A DNA stretch of 45,354 bases from Chloroflexota bacterium (lineage in GTDB: Bacteria; Chloroflexota; Anaerolineae; Anaerolineales; Anaerolineaceae): contig JAAYKH010000005.1 of NCBI GenBank assembly GCA_012522475.1, positions 1 to 45,354 on the forward strand, read 5' to 3'. Numbering within the stretch: position 1 is the stretch's first letter; each line of letters begins with the position of its first letter. Below the pieces are notes generated by a model. It did not search any database. It saw only the letters and a program-made list of their open reading frames with translations, and had not been told where the DNA came from. Shown one piece after another: positions 1 through 8,428 of this stretch. Both the position numbers and the translations under genes were made by a program.

Positions 1-639
1 AACGGCGTTTTCAGTGTCGGTGAGGGTTGGCGCGAGACCCGCGCCCGGGCGATTGCCTGGTGTGTTGAAAACGGGGCCATACCGATGAACCACTTTTATG
101 AACACCCTTTTCTAAGCCAGATTTCAGTATCTGAAATTCAATATCAGCTGGAAGAAAACGACAGATTGATTCGTGAAGCCCTGGCATCCATTGACAGGGA
201 AGACCTGATTACCAAATTGCCCAATATCCTTGCCCTGCCATACGTGGTTTGGCCTGAAACAGAGGATGGTAAGCAGGTGTTGTACAATTACATTAATCCT
301 GAAGGCGCCCCGGTGAGGGCCATTATTGAAGGTGACGGTGCTGGCGGCGCAAAATTTGTCCAGGCGCCGTTTGCCGAGACGTTCTCACGCTGGCACGTCC
401 CGCGCATTTCTATCTCTTCCAACGCCATCACGGCTATTGTCAATAATAGCGATGAGATACCCGCTGCTGCCACGTGCGATCTGGGAGAATACTTGGTCAC
501 ACCACAGACGTTGCCAGAGGTTATTTCAGCAGTAATCTTTGAGCGGGTGAAAGATGGTACGTGCCCCGATGGTTATTATGTTGTTGACCAATGGATTTTT
601 TTCGTTCAAGAGAGCGAGATCGTTCAATATATGCCCTGA
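1..639 (+). CDS. Unknown protein, 5' end cut by window edge
   Basis: The reading frame is open from the first base of the window, so the ATG at 85 need not be the real start; the gene probably begins upstream. The visible 212 codons end with TGA at 637-639. I do not recognise a family. The visible part is acidic and soluble, with no membrane segment and no obvious catalytic motif. The first 28 visible codons have ordinary composition (for example GEGWRETRARAIAW), which supports translation across the window edge. The next gene starts 55 bp downstream on the same strand. Confidence 0.6.
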   Translation, partial: NGVFSVGEGWRETRARAIAWCVENGAIPMNHFYEHPFLSQISVSEIQYQLEENDRLIREALASIDREDLITKLPNILALPYVVWPETEDGKQVLYNYINPEGAPVRAIIEGDGAGGAKFVQAPFAETFSRWHVPRISISSNAITAIVNNSDEIPAAATCDLGEYLVTPQTLPEVISAVIFERVKDGTCPDGYYVVDQWIFFVQESEIVQYMP

Positions 640-694
640 AATCGCGAGCCCCACTTTTTCAATACTTTACCACGCTTATTAAGGAAGGTCGTGT

Positions 695-1489
695 ATGTTT
701 GTTTATCTCAGCAAATTGCTGCCGCTCTTTTTTTATCCTCTGGGGGTTGTGTCTCTGACCGTGATCCTGGCGTTGGTCTTCAAGCAACGAGAACGACTTC
801 AGCGCTGGTTGTTGAGGATCGGACTGATTATCTTGTGGCTGGCTGGTAATCGCTGGGTCAGCTACGGTTTTGCACGCTCGCTCGAATGGCGCCATTTACC
901 CTCGGAGAACATCCCCACGGCTGAGGTGATCGTCCTGTTGGGCGGGGGGACAGAGCCTGGCGATACGCCGCGACCTATGGTCGAGGTAAATGCCGCTGGA
1001 GACCGGGTGCTGTATGCGGCTTATCTTTATCAACAGAGCGCTGCCCCCGTGATTCTGGTAAGCGGTGGTAATGTTGAGTTCTCTTCTGACAGGACTTCCA
1101 CCCCCGCTGCGGAAATGACCGAACTACTCCTGTTGCTGGGCGTGCCAGCCAGCGCCATCTGGCAGCAGCCCAACTCCCAGAACACCTACGAAGATGGCTT
1201 TTATTCAGTTGAGATCTTGGCTGAAAAGGAAATCGATACGGTCATCCTCGTCACTTCAGCGATGCACATGCCTCGCTCAAGAGCGGTTTTTGAGAAACTG
1301 GGGGTGACAGTTATCCCGGCGCCAACGGATTTTACGATCACCGAGCATAATTGGCACACCACATTTCATCCGCGCCTGGGCGAATTTGTGATCCGTGTTT
1401 TCCCCAGTGCCAGCGCTCTGAATTTGACCACCAATGTGCTTAAAGAATATCTTGGCATGCTGATTTACAGCCTGCGTGGTTGGATGTAA
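695..1489 (+). CDS. YdcF/ElyC/SanA-family membrane protein (DUF218)
   Basis: A 264-residue protein with two hydrophobic segments near the N-terminus (about residues 5-30 and 37-55) followed by a DUF218 domain. Visible family marks are the strand and glycine turn AEVIVLLGGG, the VNAAGDRVLYAAYLY helix, VILVSGG, and a late VILVTSAMHMPRS segment. Family members such as E. coli ElyC and SanA act at the cytoplasmic membrane and affect envelope integrity and lipid-carrier use; the exact reaction is not established. AAGGAAGG about 7 bases before the ATG is a good ribosome site. It ends two bases from the stop of the convergent degV-family gene. Family assignment is firm, function open. Confidence 0.85.
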   Translation: MFVYLSKLLPLFFYPLGVVSLTVILALVFKQRERLQRWLLRIGLIILWLAGNRWVSYGFARSLEWRHLPSENIPTAEVIVLLGGGTEPGDTPRPMVEVNAAGDRVLYAAYLYQQSAAPVILVSGGNVEFSSDRTSTPAAEMTELLLLLGVPASAIWQQPNSQNTYEDGFYSVEILAEKEIDTVILVTSAMHMPRSRAVFEKLGVTVIPAPTDFTITEHNWHTTFHPRLGEFVIRVFPSASALNLTTNVLKEYLGMLIYSLRGWM

Positions 1490-1491
1490 CC

Positions 1492-2337
1492 CTATTCCAT
1501 CTGGTAGGCGATGCTCACTGTTCCTGGGCCGGTGTGCGTGCCAATGACCGGGCTGACAAACGTTGTAACCGTCTCAATCGGGTTAAAACGCGCCGTAGCT
1601 TCTGCCAGGAGGGCCTGAGCTTCCTCTTCTGCCGCGGCATGAAAACTGGCAATCCGCACACCCGGGTTCCCGGCAATATCCTCCTCGACCATATCGAGCA
1701 TCCGAGCCAGTGCTTTTTTTCGTGTGCGCACGGATTCCACCAGTTCAATCTTCCCATTCCTGAGCTCCATGATCGGTTTGATATCCAGCGCTGAACCCAT
1801 CAGACGCTTGGCTGTATTGATGCGGCCGCCCATGTGGAGGTATTTAAGGTCATTAACCATGAAATACACCCCAATTTTCGGGTAAACGGCTTTAGCCAGA
1901 GCCAGGCATTCCTCCAGGCTGGCGCCTGCTTGTGCGGCCCGGGCTGCCTTCATCACCATGAAACCCATGGGCATTGCAACCAGCTGGGAATCGAAGACAG
2001 CAATTGGCGCATCGGGAAAAGCCTTCTGGGCTTGCATGGCGGAATCAACAGTGCCTGAAATCCCACTCGAGATCAATATCGCTAAAATGGCATAATCTTC
2101 TGCTAATAAGCGTGAAAACAACTGGGTAAATTCGCCCACCGAAGTCTGGCTGGTGGTGGGAATGATGTTTGCTTTAGCCAGGCGTTCATAAAATTCTTCA
2201 GCACGAATATCCTCGCCGTCGCGGTAAGTATCTTCACCCCAATGAAGGGTCAGCGGAACCACATGAATTCCTAATTCTTTAATCAAATAATCCGGTAAAT
2301 AAGCGGTGCTGTCTGTGATAATTGCAACCTTTTTCAT
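1492..2337 (-). CDS. DegV-family fatty-acid-binding protein
   Basis: A 281-residue DegV protein. The N-terminus (KKVAIITDSTAYLP) and the ISSGISGTVDSA segment match the DegV fold, where conserved Thr/Ser residues hold the carboxylate of a bound fatty acid. In Firmicutes the FakB members present fatty acid to the kinase FakA; no FakA-like gene is in this window, so the partner is unknown. I start at the ATG at 2337 because AAAGGAG lies 6 bases upstream; an in-frame ATG at 2376 would add 13 hydrophobic residues without a ribosome site. The length is normal for the family. The C-terminal GTHTGPGTV segment is also typical. Confidence 0.88.
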   Translation of the reverse strand: MKKVAIITDSTAYLPDYLIKELGIHVVPLTLHWGEDTYRDGEDIRAEEFYERLAKANIIPTTSQTSVGEFTQLFSRLLAEDYAILAILISSGISGTVDSAMQAQKAFPDAPIAVFDSQLVAMPMGFMVMKAARAAQAGASLEECLALAKAVYPKIGVYFMVNDLKYLHMGGRINTAKRLMGSALDIKPIMELRNGKIELVESVRTRKKALARMLDMVEEDIAGNPGVRIASFHAAAEEEAQALLAEATARFNPIETVTTFVSPVIGTHTGPGTVSIAYQME

Positions 2338-2393
2338 TGAAACTCCTTTATAAATTGAATAAAAAAATAAAACCATTCAGCTTAGCTAACGTA

Positions 2394-2399
2394 ATTATA
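2394..2399 (-). promoter_or_regulatory. Possible -10 box for the degV-family gene
   Basis: TATAAT on the minus strand, 57 bp before the start codon, in an AT-rich gap between the beta-glucosidase gene and the degV-family gene. No good -35 box is visible at 16-18 bp. Confidence 0.3.
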
Positions 2400-2487
2400 A
2401 CTGAAATGCATCTGAGGGCGTTAAAAGGAAGAAACCCTGTCCTTAAACCTAAACAAAGCCGGCATGGCCCACCTTCGCGGAACCCAT

Positions 2488-3810
2488 CTAGGGAAAGAGC
2501 GTTGCTAAGGCCTCGGGGGCATATTTTCCCGTTATCGCGGAAGAGATCCCATTTAAACGGCAAATTTCCGCGTACATGTCAGCGCTGGGGCGTCGTACCC
2601 GCACCTGCGTTTCTGGGTCCAGCTCCCACAGACCAAAGCGCTGGGTCCAGCCGCGTTCCCACTCAAAATTATCTACCAGCGTCCAATGGAAATACCCTTC
2701 AACCGGGTAATTATCGTTGATTGCTTTCCACAGGGCATGTAAATGCTCTAAAATATAACGCGGTCGCAGCAGGTCTTCCGAATCATCCACGCCGTTTTCA
2801 GTGATCATCATGGGTACCCCAAATTGATGGCCCCATTTCACGCAATCGATTAGCCCCTGCGGATCATGCGAGATGAACTCAGATTCACTCAACAAGGCAT
2901 CCCCGGGGAAAAAACGGTGCGCAAAAAACTGGCCGGGGGTCAGGGGGTTAAACCGCACGTGATCGCAGGTGTAATAGTTCAAACCTAAAAAGTCCTGCGT
3001 GCCGGCCGCCTGCGGCAAAGCTTGTTTTTTTGTTAACACTTTAAACTCACCTGTGTGCAGGGCCTGAACGAACAGATCGTTGAACAAGTGATGGTGGAGT
3101 TTTGCCATCCAGTGGTCGGCGGGCAGCCAGCTGGCAGGTTTGAAGCCCCGGTAATTGATCGCGGTTCCAACCTTCGCTTCGGGTTGCAATTCGTGGATCA
3201 CATGATAAGCACGTGCATGGGCCAGAACCATATGCTGCAGCACGCTCAGGGCAGCTTTTATATCCTTCTTTCCCGGCGGGAAAACCCCATCGATATACGC
3301 GTTAAAAGCAAAGACGTTGGGTTCATTAATCGTTACCCAGAGATGACAGTAGGGCATCAAGGCAGTTACCGATTTTTTAACAAACGTCGCAAACAGATCG
3401 ATGATGGCTTCATTTTCCCACCCGCCCATTTCCGCCACCCACAAGGGCTCGCTAAAATGATGCAAAGTCACCATGGGCGTCATCTTACGGTTTTGCAAGC
3501 CGATCAACATCTCACGGTAGCGATCGAGGGCGTTTTCATCCCATCGATCAGGTGCAGGCTGAATGCGGCTCCATTCGATTGACAGCCGGTGGGCATTCTG
3601 GCCGCTGGCTTGGGCTCGGTCGAAATCTTCGCGCCAACGCCCGCTCCACCAATCGCAAGCTAACCCGGATTGGTGATTGTTGATGATACGGCCGGTTTCT
3701 TTCTCCCAGGCAGACCAGGTATTGAGGTCATTCAAGCCTTCGACCTGCGGGGCTGCTGTTGCTGTGCCCCACATAAAGCCTTTTGTGAAATAATAAGTAC
3801 CCTTTGGCAT
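2488..3810 (-). CDS. Glycoside hydrolase family 1 beta-glucosidase
   Basis: A 440-residue GH1 enzyme with a complete (beta/alpha)8 barrel and the usual family length. The acid/base Glu163 lies in TINEPN and the nucleophile Glu338 in ITENG; the substrate-binding region NYYTCDH and the late WTLVDNFEWERGW motif are also present. Family members hydrolyse beta-linked glucosides, galactosides or related sugars with retention of configuration. There is no signal peptide, so it should act in the cytoplasm on imported disaccharides. GAGGTGAG lies about 5 bases before the ATG. No sugar transporter is adjacent, so the substrate cannot be fixed from context. Confidence 0.93.
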   Translation of the reverse strand: MPKGTYYFTKGFMWGTATAAPQVEGLNDLNTWSAWEKETGRIINNHQSGLACDWWSGRWREDFDRAQASGQNAHRLSIEWSRIQPAPDRWDENALDRYREMLIGLQNRKMTPMVTLHHFSEPLWVAEMGGWENEAIIDLFATFVKKSVTALMPYCHLWVTINEPNVFAFNAYIDGVFPPGKKDIKAALSVLQHMVLAHARAYHVIHELQPEAKVGTAINYRGFKPASWLPADHWMAKLHHHLFNDLFVQALHTGEFKVLTKKQALPQAAGTQDFLGLNYYTCDHVRFNPLTPGQFFAHRFFPGDALLSESEFISHDPQGLIDCVKWGHQFGVPMMITENGVDDSEDLLRPRYILEHLHALWKAINDNYPVEGYFHWTLVDNFEWERGWTQRFGLWELDPETQVRVRRPSADMYAEICRLNGISSAITGKYAPEALATLFP

Positions 3811-3839
3811 GTTTCTCTCACCTCAAAAAAACTGTTTAA

Positions 3840-3871
3840 GATCATGATCGTTTTTATACAATGTCATTATA
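3840..3871 (-). promoter_or_regulatory. Possible promoter and operator of the beta-glucosidase gene
   Basis: On the minus strand TATAAT (3866-3871) lies 55 bp before the start codon. Between it and the gene is the perfect 10-bp palindrome GATCATGATC (3840-3849), placed where a repressor could block transcription. No strong -35 box is seen, and the palindrome is short enough to be chance. Confidence 0.3.
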
Positions 3872-3928
3872 CGCAATTTTACCTCTCAGCCTGGAAAACT
3901 GCTGAAAACATTTTTTTCATCTGAATCA

Positions 3929-5434
3929 TCAAGAAACACCTCTGTATACGAATTTGTCAAGGAAGAAAAGCGGTGTTTGATGTAAATCAAAAGGCGGGTT
4001 GAAGCCATCCGCACCAACGAGGATGATATACTGCCCGATGGGCGGGTTCCAGGCTGGGATGGGCTGGTGGGTGAGGGTATAGAAGCGGCCGCGTGGGTCC
4101 ATTAATGCGGTTGGTTTTAAAGGATCGGGCGCTTCATTATATTTGAGACGCCGGTTAGAATCTACGCTGGCCAGGACGAGGCGCTGGTTGGCTGTGCCAT
4201 GTTTCATCAACTTGCGAATTTCTTCCAGGGTGGTCAGCCCGTGATCTCTGTAGGGAGACGATTCGACGTCTGTGGATAAAGTTTGAATATGGGTAAAGAA
4301 CTCCCCGGTCGCTGTGGATAAGGCCTGGAGTGTTTGACCGGAATCTTCGATGAAGACGGCACGAAAGTAGAGATCGGGTCTGGCGTTAGCCTCTACGCTG
4401 GGGGTAAGGAACTTCCAAGCGTTGGGAGAATAGCGCTTGGCGTTTAAATCTGGTTGAGAAAAAGATATATGCTCATCTGTTTTCATGAGGATGTAATTGG
4501 TTGCATTGGAAGCTGACCCCATTAATCCGACCCAATAGGAGACCGCATCTGTGAAGGAAGTCGTCCCCGGAAAGGTGAACTTAATCCAATTGTAAGTGTA
4601 GTTAGAGAGGGTACTGGCATCAACACTGGCAGATGTTTCAAGCGTGGCATCGGGATTACCTGAACTATATGAATATAATCGGGCTTGAAGGTTGTAGGCG
4701 GGTGCCCCGACACTACGAAGACGAAAATAAACATGTTTGAGTCGGGGTATATTCGTGCCGAAGTAACGAAAACGCTGGGCAACGGCAGTGGTGGTGCCAT
4801 CACAGACAGCCTGGATGCCTGGGCCGGGGCCATGATTAGCCCAATAGCCATTGAGATTTTGACAGAAACGCCAGCCCAGGGTGTGGAACCAACCTTTAGC
4901 GGTGAGGTGGATACGAGGAGGGTCTGTCAGGTTGTGCGGATTAAGCATGGCATGAGGCTTAGAGCATTGGTGCAGGAAGGTATCGCGTAAGGCGAGGGCG
5001 TAATCATCATCGATGCCCTGGCGAAAGAGAACGCGTTCTTTGATGCCATATTCTGTTTGAGATAAGGTCGCGTGGGTAAACGGCGTTTCTGAAAGAGCGG
5101 CTGAGGGATGGTTGTTGGGTGAGAGCATGGAATAGACCACTTTAACCTTGTTGAAGAGGTTCTCGAGGGACAGGGTGAACTTTACCTGCTGGAAAAAGAC
5201 TTCGATCGTGCTGATATAGCCCCACCAAACGGGATTGGAAAAACAATCGGAAATAATGATGGGAAAACGCAGGATGGAAAGTAAATTAAACAAGTGCTGG
5301 GGGGATGTGTGGGTGATGATCAGCGCTTCATCTGGTCCGCCTTCGATGGACCAGGAGAGTTTTTTCACCTGGTGGACGCCGGGGAGCGGGGGCTGGGCAG
5401 AAAAATTGCGGGAAAAGAAGGTGAGGTTGAACAT
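3929..5434 (-). CDS. Phage tail/adhesin-like protein with a choice-of-anchor-type C-terminal region
   Basis: A 501-residue protein, last in the phage-like run. Residues 1-105 (starting MFNLTFFSRNF, with a VWWGYISTIEV segment) resemble the start of a tail or baseplate component. The middle (YGIKERVLFRQGIDDDYA, then a DTFLHQC segment) is also of the kind seen in phage structural proteins. Residues about 200-350 form a beta-rich region (AQRFRYFGTNIPRLKHVYFRL, YNWIKFTF, SYWVGLMG) resembling choice-of-anchor or carbohydrate-binding jelly-rolls. No signal peptide is seen. Its ATG shares one base with the TAA of the preceding frame, so translation is probably coupled. These similarities are by eye; the role as a binding tip is inferred. 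Confidence 0.6.
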   Translation of the reverse strand: MFNLTFFSRNFSAQPPLPGVHQVKKLSWSIEGGPDEALIITHTSPQHLFNLLSILRFPIIISDCFSNPVWWGYISTIEVFFQQVKFTLSLENLFNKVKVVYSMLSPNNHPSAALSETPFTHATLSQTEYGIKERVLFRQGIDDDYALALRDTFLHQCSKPHAMLNPHNLTDPPRIHLTAKGWFHTLGWRFCQNLNGYWANHGPGPGIQAVCDGTTTAVAQRFRYFGTNIPRLKHVYFRLRSVGAPAYNLQARLYSYSSGNPDATLETSASVDASTLSNYTYNWIKFTFPGTTSFTDAVSYWVGLMGSASNATNYILMKTDEHISFSQPDLNAKRYSPNAWKFLTPSVEANARPDLYFRAVFIEDSGQTLQALSTATGEFFTHIQTLSTDVESSPYRDHGLTTLEEIRKLMKHGTANQRLVLASVDSNRRLKYNEAPDPLKPTALMDPRGRFYTLTHQPIPAWNPPIGQYIILVGADGFNPPFDLHQTPLFFLDKFVYRGVS

Positions 5435-5970
5435 TATAGGAGCCTGTGGCGGGGGTAGTAGAAGACCTGAAGGTTGGCAATGTAACCAGGATAAATGACA
5501 TTGAGGTTGCCGGAAACATAAGTGAAAAGGCGGGCATTGTGCTGTGGTGGAATAAGCAGGGGTGGACCGATGCGTGCATGTGCGATCGATTCGCCAGCGG
5601 CGGCGGTGGTACGGAAATTGTGGCGCAGGCGCGAGGAATCGTCAATCAGGATCATATCCTTGCCGATGAAGAAATAGCCCAAGAAGGAAACAAAAGAAGA
5701 CGCGGGAAACAGGGTGATGCAATCGGTTTCGATGGTGGTGCTGGCACCTGATTCACGGAGGGCATAGATTTTAAAGCCCAGGGTGGGGGGCGCAACCTCG
5801 TTCAGCAGGATATTGGGCGGAAGTTCCACGGGCGGGAGGATTACATAACCGCAGCCGGGTGGGGCATGGATGGGATCAGTGGTAACTAATTTGGTGCCGA
5901 GGTAATTCACTTCAGCCCGCATGTAAAGATCGGTATGGTTGTGGTTGGAAAACAGGCGCAGGATAGGGCG
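5434..5970 (-). pseudogene. Downstream part of a phage structural protein, out of frame with the portal gene
   Basis: In this frame the translation from about 5970 down to 5434 looks like real protein (ILRLFSNHNHTDLYMRAEV, then SGASTTIETDC, ending VFYYPRHRLL). The same frame farther upstream (6177-5975) is a Pro/Ser/Thr-rich stretch typical of an off-frame read. In the portal frame the reverse is true: sequence is natural through LLSGFTYSP and then ends after 17 odd residues at the stop at 5912. Joining the frames near 5965 gives one continuous beta-rich protein. A one-base insertion or two-base deletion, or a sequencing error, would explain this. An ATG at 5922, overlapping the portal-frame stop, could restart translation. 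No classical slippery heptamer is visible. Confidence 0.55.
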
Positions 5971-7531
5971 AATAGGTAAAGCCGCTGAGCAGCGAGAGGG
6001 TATTTGGTGGGAGGGCAATGTCGAAAAGACCCTGCCAGGCAACCCCGCTCCAGGTGTAACGACGGAAATTGCCGCCAATGGCGGTGACGTTGGCATGCTG
6101 AGTGCCGCCATTGATGGCGTTGTAATGGTAGAAAAAGGGTGTGTCAGGGGTGGTGGAGGGGTGGCAGTAGAGCCCAAAGTAGAAGTTTCGGTAAGCTACG
6201 GCTGCGTTGGTGGTGGGGGTGTATTCGACGCGCAGGGGGCAGGCAGGACGGTAGGCGGCGCGCAGGACTTCGCGGGAAGCGATCAGCCCCATGTCGTAAA
6301 GCCTTTCTAAAGCGTTGAGGATGTTGACGGTGGCGATGGAATGAGCGACGTTATCGCGCGCGGAAATATCGGCGCCGGAAACAGAGATTTGGGGATGGGC
6401 GGGAATTGAAAAATCGACCTGGGCGCGGCGCTGCACCACAATTTGGAGCAAGTCGGTTAACAGCCAGGTGAAAAATTGCTGGCGTTGTTCAAACCGGCGA
6501 AAGGTGGGGCCCCCGGCGCTTTCGGCGGTGGTGCGGGTGGCGCCTTCGGGCTCGGCTAAAAAATGCATGGGGAGGCCGACCCCGGCCGCGATCAGCTTTT
6601 TTAATGCCAAGCCATCTTCGCGGGCATCAAGCGCTTCCAGTTTGGGAGAAATGACAGACCAGGTTTCGCTGCTGTCGGTGACCTGCACGGAACCAGGGGC
6701 GGGAGGGTGGGCGGCGATTTGCTGCTGGCGTGCCAGGCGGGCTTCTTCGGATATAAAGGACCCGGAGACCACATATAAAAAGGCGTTGCGGAAGCGGTTG
6801 AGCCTGACGCGATCTTCGAGCCAGGCTGAGTAGCGGCGCAGCCAGGGGAGCAGGGGGGAAAGGTCGGGCTCGCCCCACTGGGCGCCCGCGGGACGGTTGA
6901 TGGCGTAGTGGACCAGGACAGTTGGAAATTCACCGTTGGCGCCCCGGGCTGTATCATTGAGGGGATTGTAGGCGGTGTAGGTGAAGGTTTCCAGTCCCTC
7001 GTTGACTTTGGTGGTGAAGGCCAGGGGTTGTTCGATGTCGTTGGGTGAAGAAATGATGCGGTCGATATCGACAGCCGGTATGGCGCGGATAAAGCTCATG
7101 CCGGTTTTATCGGTTGAGAGCAAGATAAAAAGGTTGCCCGTTCTGGTTAGCTCGTCGCACAGCTCGACGATACGGGCGGGCATGCGGTTGAGGCGGTGAT
7201 GCCAGAATTGATCGACAAATTTGGCGGTGTGTGCATCTTTGCATTTGATATCGAAACCATTACCAACCACATACTGTGAAGTCAGTTCGACAATGCGGCG
7301 GGCCAGCGGGGAATCGCGCCAGGCTTCGAAACATTCTTGCAGGACGGTTTGGCGGTTGTATTCCAGACGGTCGCGGTCGGTTTCATCGTATCTGCGGGCG
7401 CCAATAAAAAAGGTGTTGTCGTTTTCAGCGGCTGAAAGCTGAGCGTGACCGGTCCCCCGGCCCCCTTGCGGCTGAACGGGGGAAGCCTTGGGGAGGATAC
7501 GAGAGATCAGGCGAGAGACGGCATTGGGCAT
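5912..7531 (-). CDS. Phage portal protein, C-terminus fused into a structural-protein segment
   Basis: 539 codons from the ATG at 7531, chosen because GGAGG lies 5-9 bases upstream and upstream sequence in this frame is low-complexity. Residues about 45-430 carry portal features: RRYDETDRDRLEYNRQ, LARRIVELTSQYVVGNGF, DELTRTGNLFILL, IPAVDIDRI, and the clip/stem-like region GVGLPMHFLAEPEGATRTTAESAG. Portals form the dodecameric ring at one capsid vertex through which terminase pumps DNA. From about residue 445 (AYRNFYFGLYC onward) the sequence changes to beta-rich tail-like protein that continues in another frame after about 5965. So either two genes have fused or a frameshift broke one gene. 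Upstream is the GH25 gene, 14 bp away. Confidence 0.75.
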   Translation of the reverse strand: MPNAVSRLISRILPKASPVQPQGGRGTGHAQLSAAENDNTFFIGARRYDETDRDRLEYNRQTVLQECFEAWRDSPLARRIVELTSQYVVGNGFDIKCKDAHTAKFVDQFWHHRLNRMPARIVELCDELTRTGNLFILLSTDKTGMSFIRAIPAVDIDRIISSPNDIEQPLAFTTKVNEGLETFTYTAYNPLNDTARGANGEFPTVLVHYAINRPAGAQWGEPDLSPLLPWLRRYSAWLEDRVRLNRFRNAFLYVVSGSFISEEARLARQQQIAAHPPAPGSVQVTDSSETWSVISPKLEALDAREDGLALKKLIAAGVGLPMHFLAEPEGATRTTAESAGGPTFRRFEQRQQFFTWLLTDLLQIVVQRRAQVDFSIPAHPQISVSGADISARDNVAHSIATVNILNALERLYDMGLIASREVLRAAYRPACPLRVEYTPTTNAAVAYRNFYFGLYCHPSTTPDTPFFYHYNAINGGTQHANVTAIGGNFRRYTWSGVAWQGLFDIALPPNTLSLLSGFTYSPYPAPVFQPQPYRSLHAG

Positions 7532-7545
7532 GGTTAACCTCCGGG

Positions 7546-8424
7546 TTATTGGGCGCTTGGAGCTGACGGGTGTTGTGACGCGGTTTTGCCGGCTGCGCAG
7601 GGGACGCCATCGAGCGGGCAGGAGACAGGGGTTTGTGCGCTTGCAGCGCCGGCGAAGGCTGCGAGCGCGGCCTGGGTACCATTGAAACGGTTGTGATCCA
7701 TATAATGCATGGCGGAGGCGCCGATGGAACGGCCGCGCTGTGTGGTTTGATGGAATAACCACGTGTAAACGCCCGCGGGCAGGGCCGGGGGGCTGGGGTA
7801 TTCGGGCGTATACAGGGGGTACGGCAGGCTGAAGCGGTATTGAGCAAGCCACCAGTGAACCGGGGGAAGCGAGGGCACGCTGAGAAACTGGTTGACCCAC
7901 TGGGCGCGGGAGTAGATGATGGGGATGCGCCCGGTGCGCTGGGTGATGGTGTTGACGGCGTTGAGGGTGGTGTGTGTGATGGTTTTGATGGAACAGCCGT
8001 GATCAAGTTCGAGGTCGAGCACCAGGGGTGTGCTTTTAAAGTTGATCTCACCCAGGATGCGAAAGAAATTATCCATCTGGCGGGTGGCGTTTTCGCCCGG
8101 GTAGAGGACGTGGTAGGGCATGGGGATGCGCTGGATGCGCAGGGTTTCGGTGAAGTAGTAACTGAACCAGGGGTCCTGATAGCCCCAGGAGATACCGGCG
8201 CGCATGGCGATGAAAGCCACGTTGGGCTGGTGGGCGGCAATTGTGTTGAAGTTGACCTGTTTTTTGCCATCGGCGGAGGTGTTCCATTTGGATAGGTCGA
8301 TGCCGAAGGGGAATTGCGCATTGGGCGAAACATCAGCATCAGCCTCCGGGGATGAGGACGTTGTTGGGCTTGCGGGTGGAACCTGAGCGGGCGTGGGGTG
8401 ATTAGCAGCGGTAATGGGCAGCAT
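7546..8424 (-). CDS. GH25 muramidase (phage-type lysozyme)
   Basis: A 292-residue protein with a GH25 fold. GIDLSKWN (residues 41-48) carries Asp43, and LVLDLELDHG carries the Asp137-x-Glu139 pair expected at the active site. VAFIAMRAG, IIYSRAQW and WWLAQY are further family segments, and the late MDHNRFNGT matches the terminal strand. GH25 enzymes cleave the MurNAc-GlcNAc bond of peptidoglycan. Residues 1-36 are Pro/Ser-rich with no clear signal peptide, so export would need a holin or other route; a holin-like gene lies two genes upstream. It starts 4 bp after the terminase stop codon. Catalytic residues look intact, which argues against simple decay. Confidence 0.88.
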   Translation of the reverse strand: MLPITAANHPTPAQVPPASPTTSSSPEADADVSPNAQFPFGIDLSKWNTSADGKKQVNFNTIAAHQPNVAFIAMRAGISWGYQDPWFSYYFTETLRIQRIPMPYHVLYPGENATRQMDNFFRILGEINFKSTPLVLDLELDHGCSIKTITHTTLNAVNTITQRTGRIPIIYSRAQWVNQFLSVPSLPPVHWWLAQYRFSLPYPLYTPEYPSPPALPAGVYTWLFHQTTQRGRSIGASAMHYMDHNRFNGTQAALAAFAGAASAQTPVSCPLDGVPCAAGKTASQHPSAPSAQ

Positions 8425-8428
8425 TTTT

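Noticed and set aside
5912-6000. Programmed ribosomal frameshift at the end of the portal gene
   Set aside because: The frame change is real, but no slippery heptamer such as those of tail chaperone genes is visible; a mutation or sequence error is simpler.
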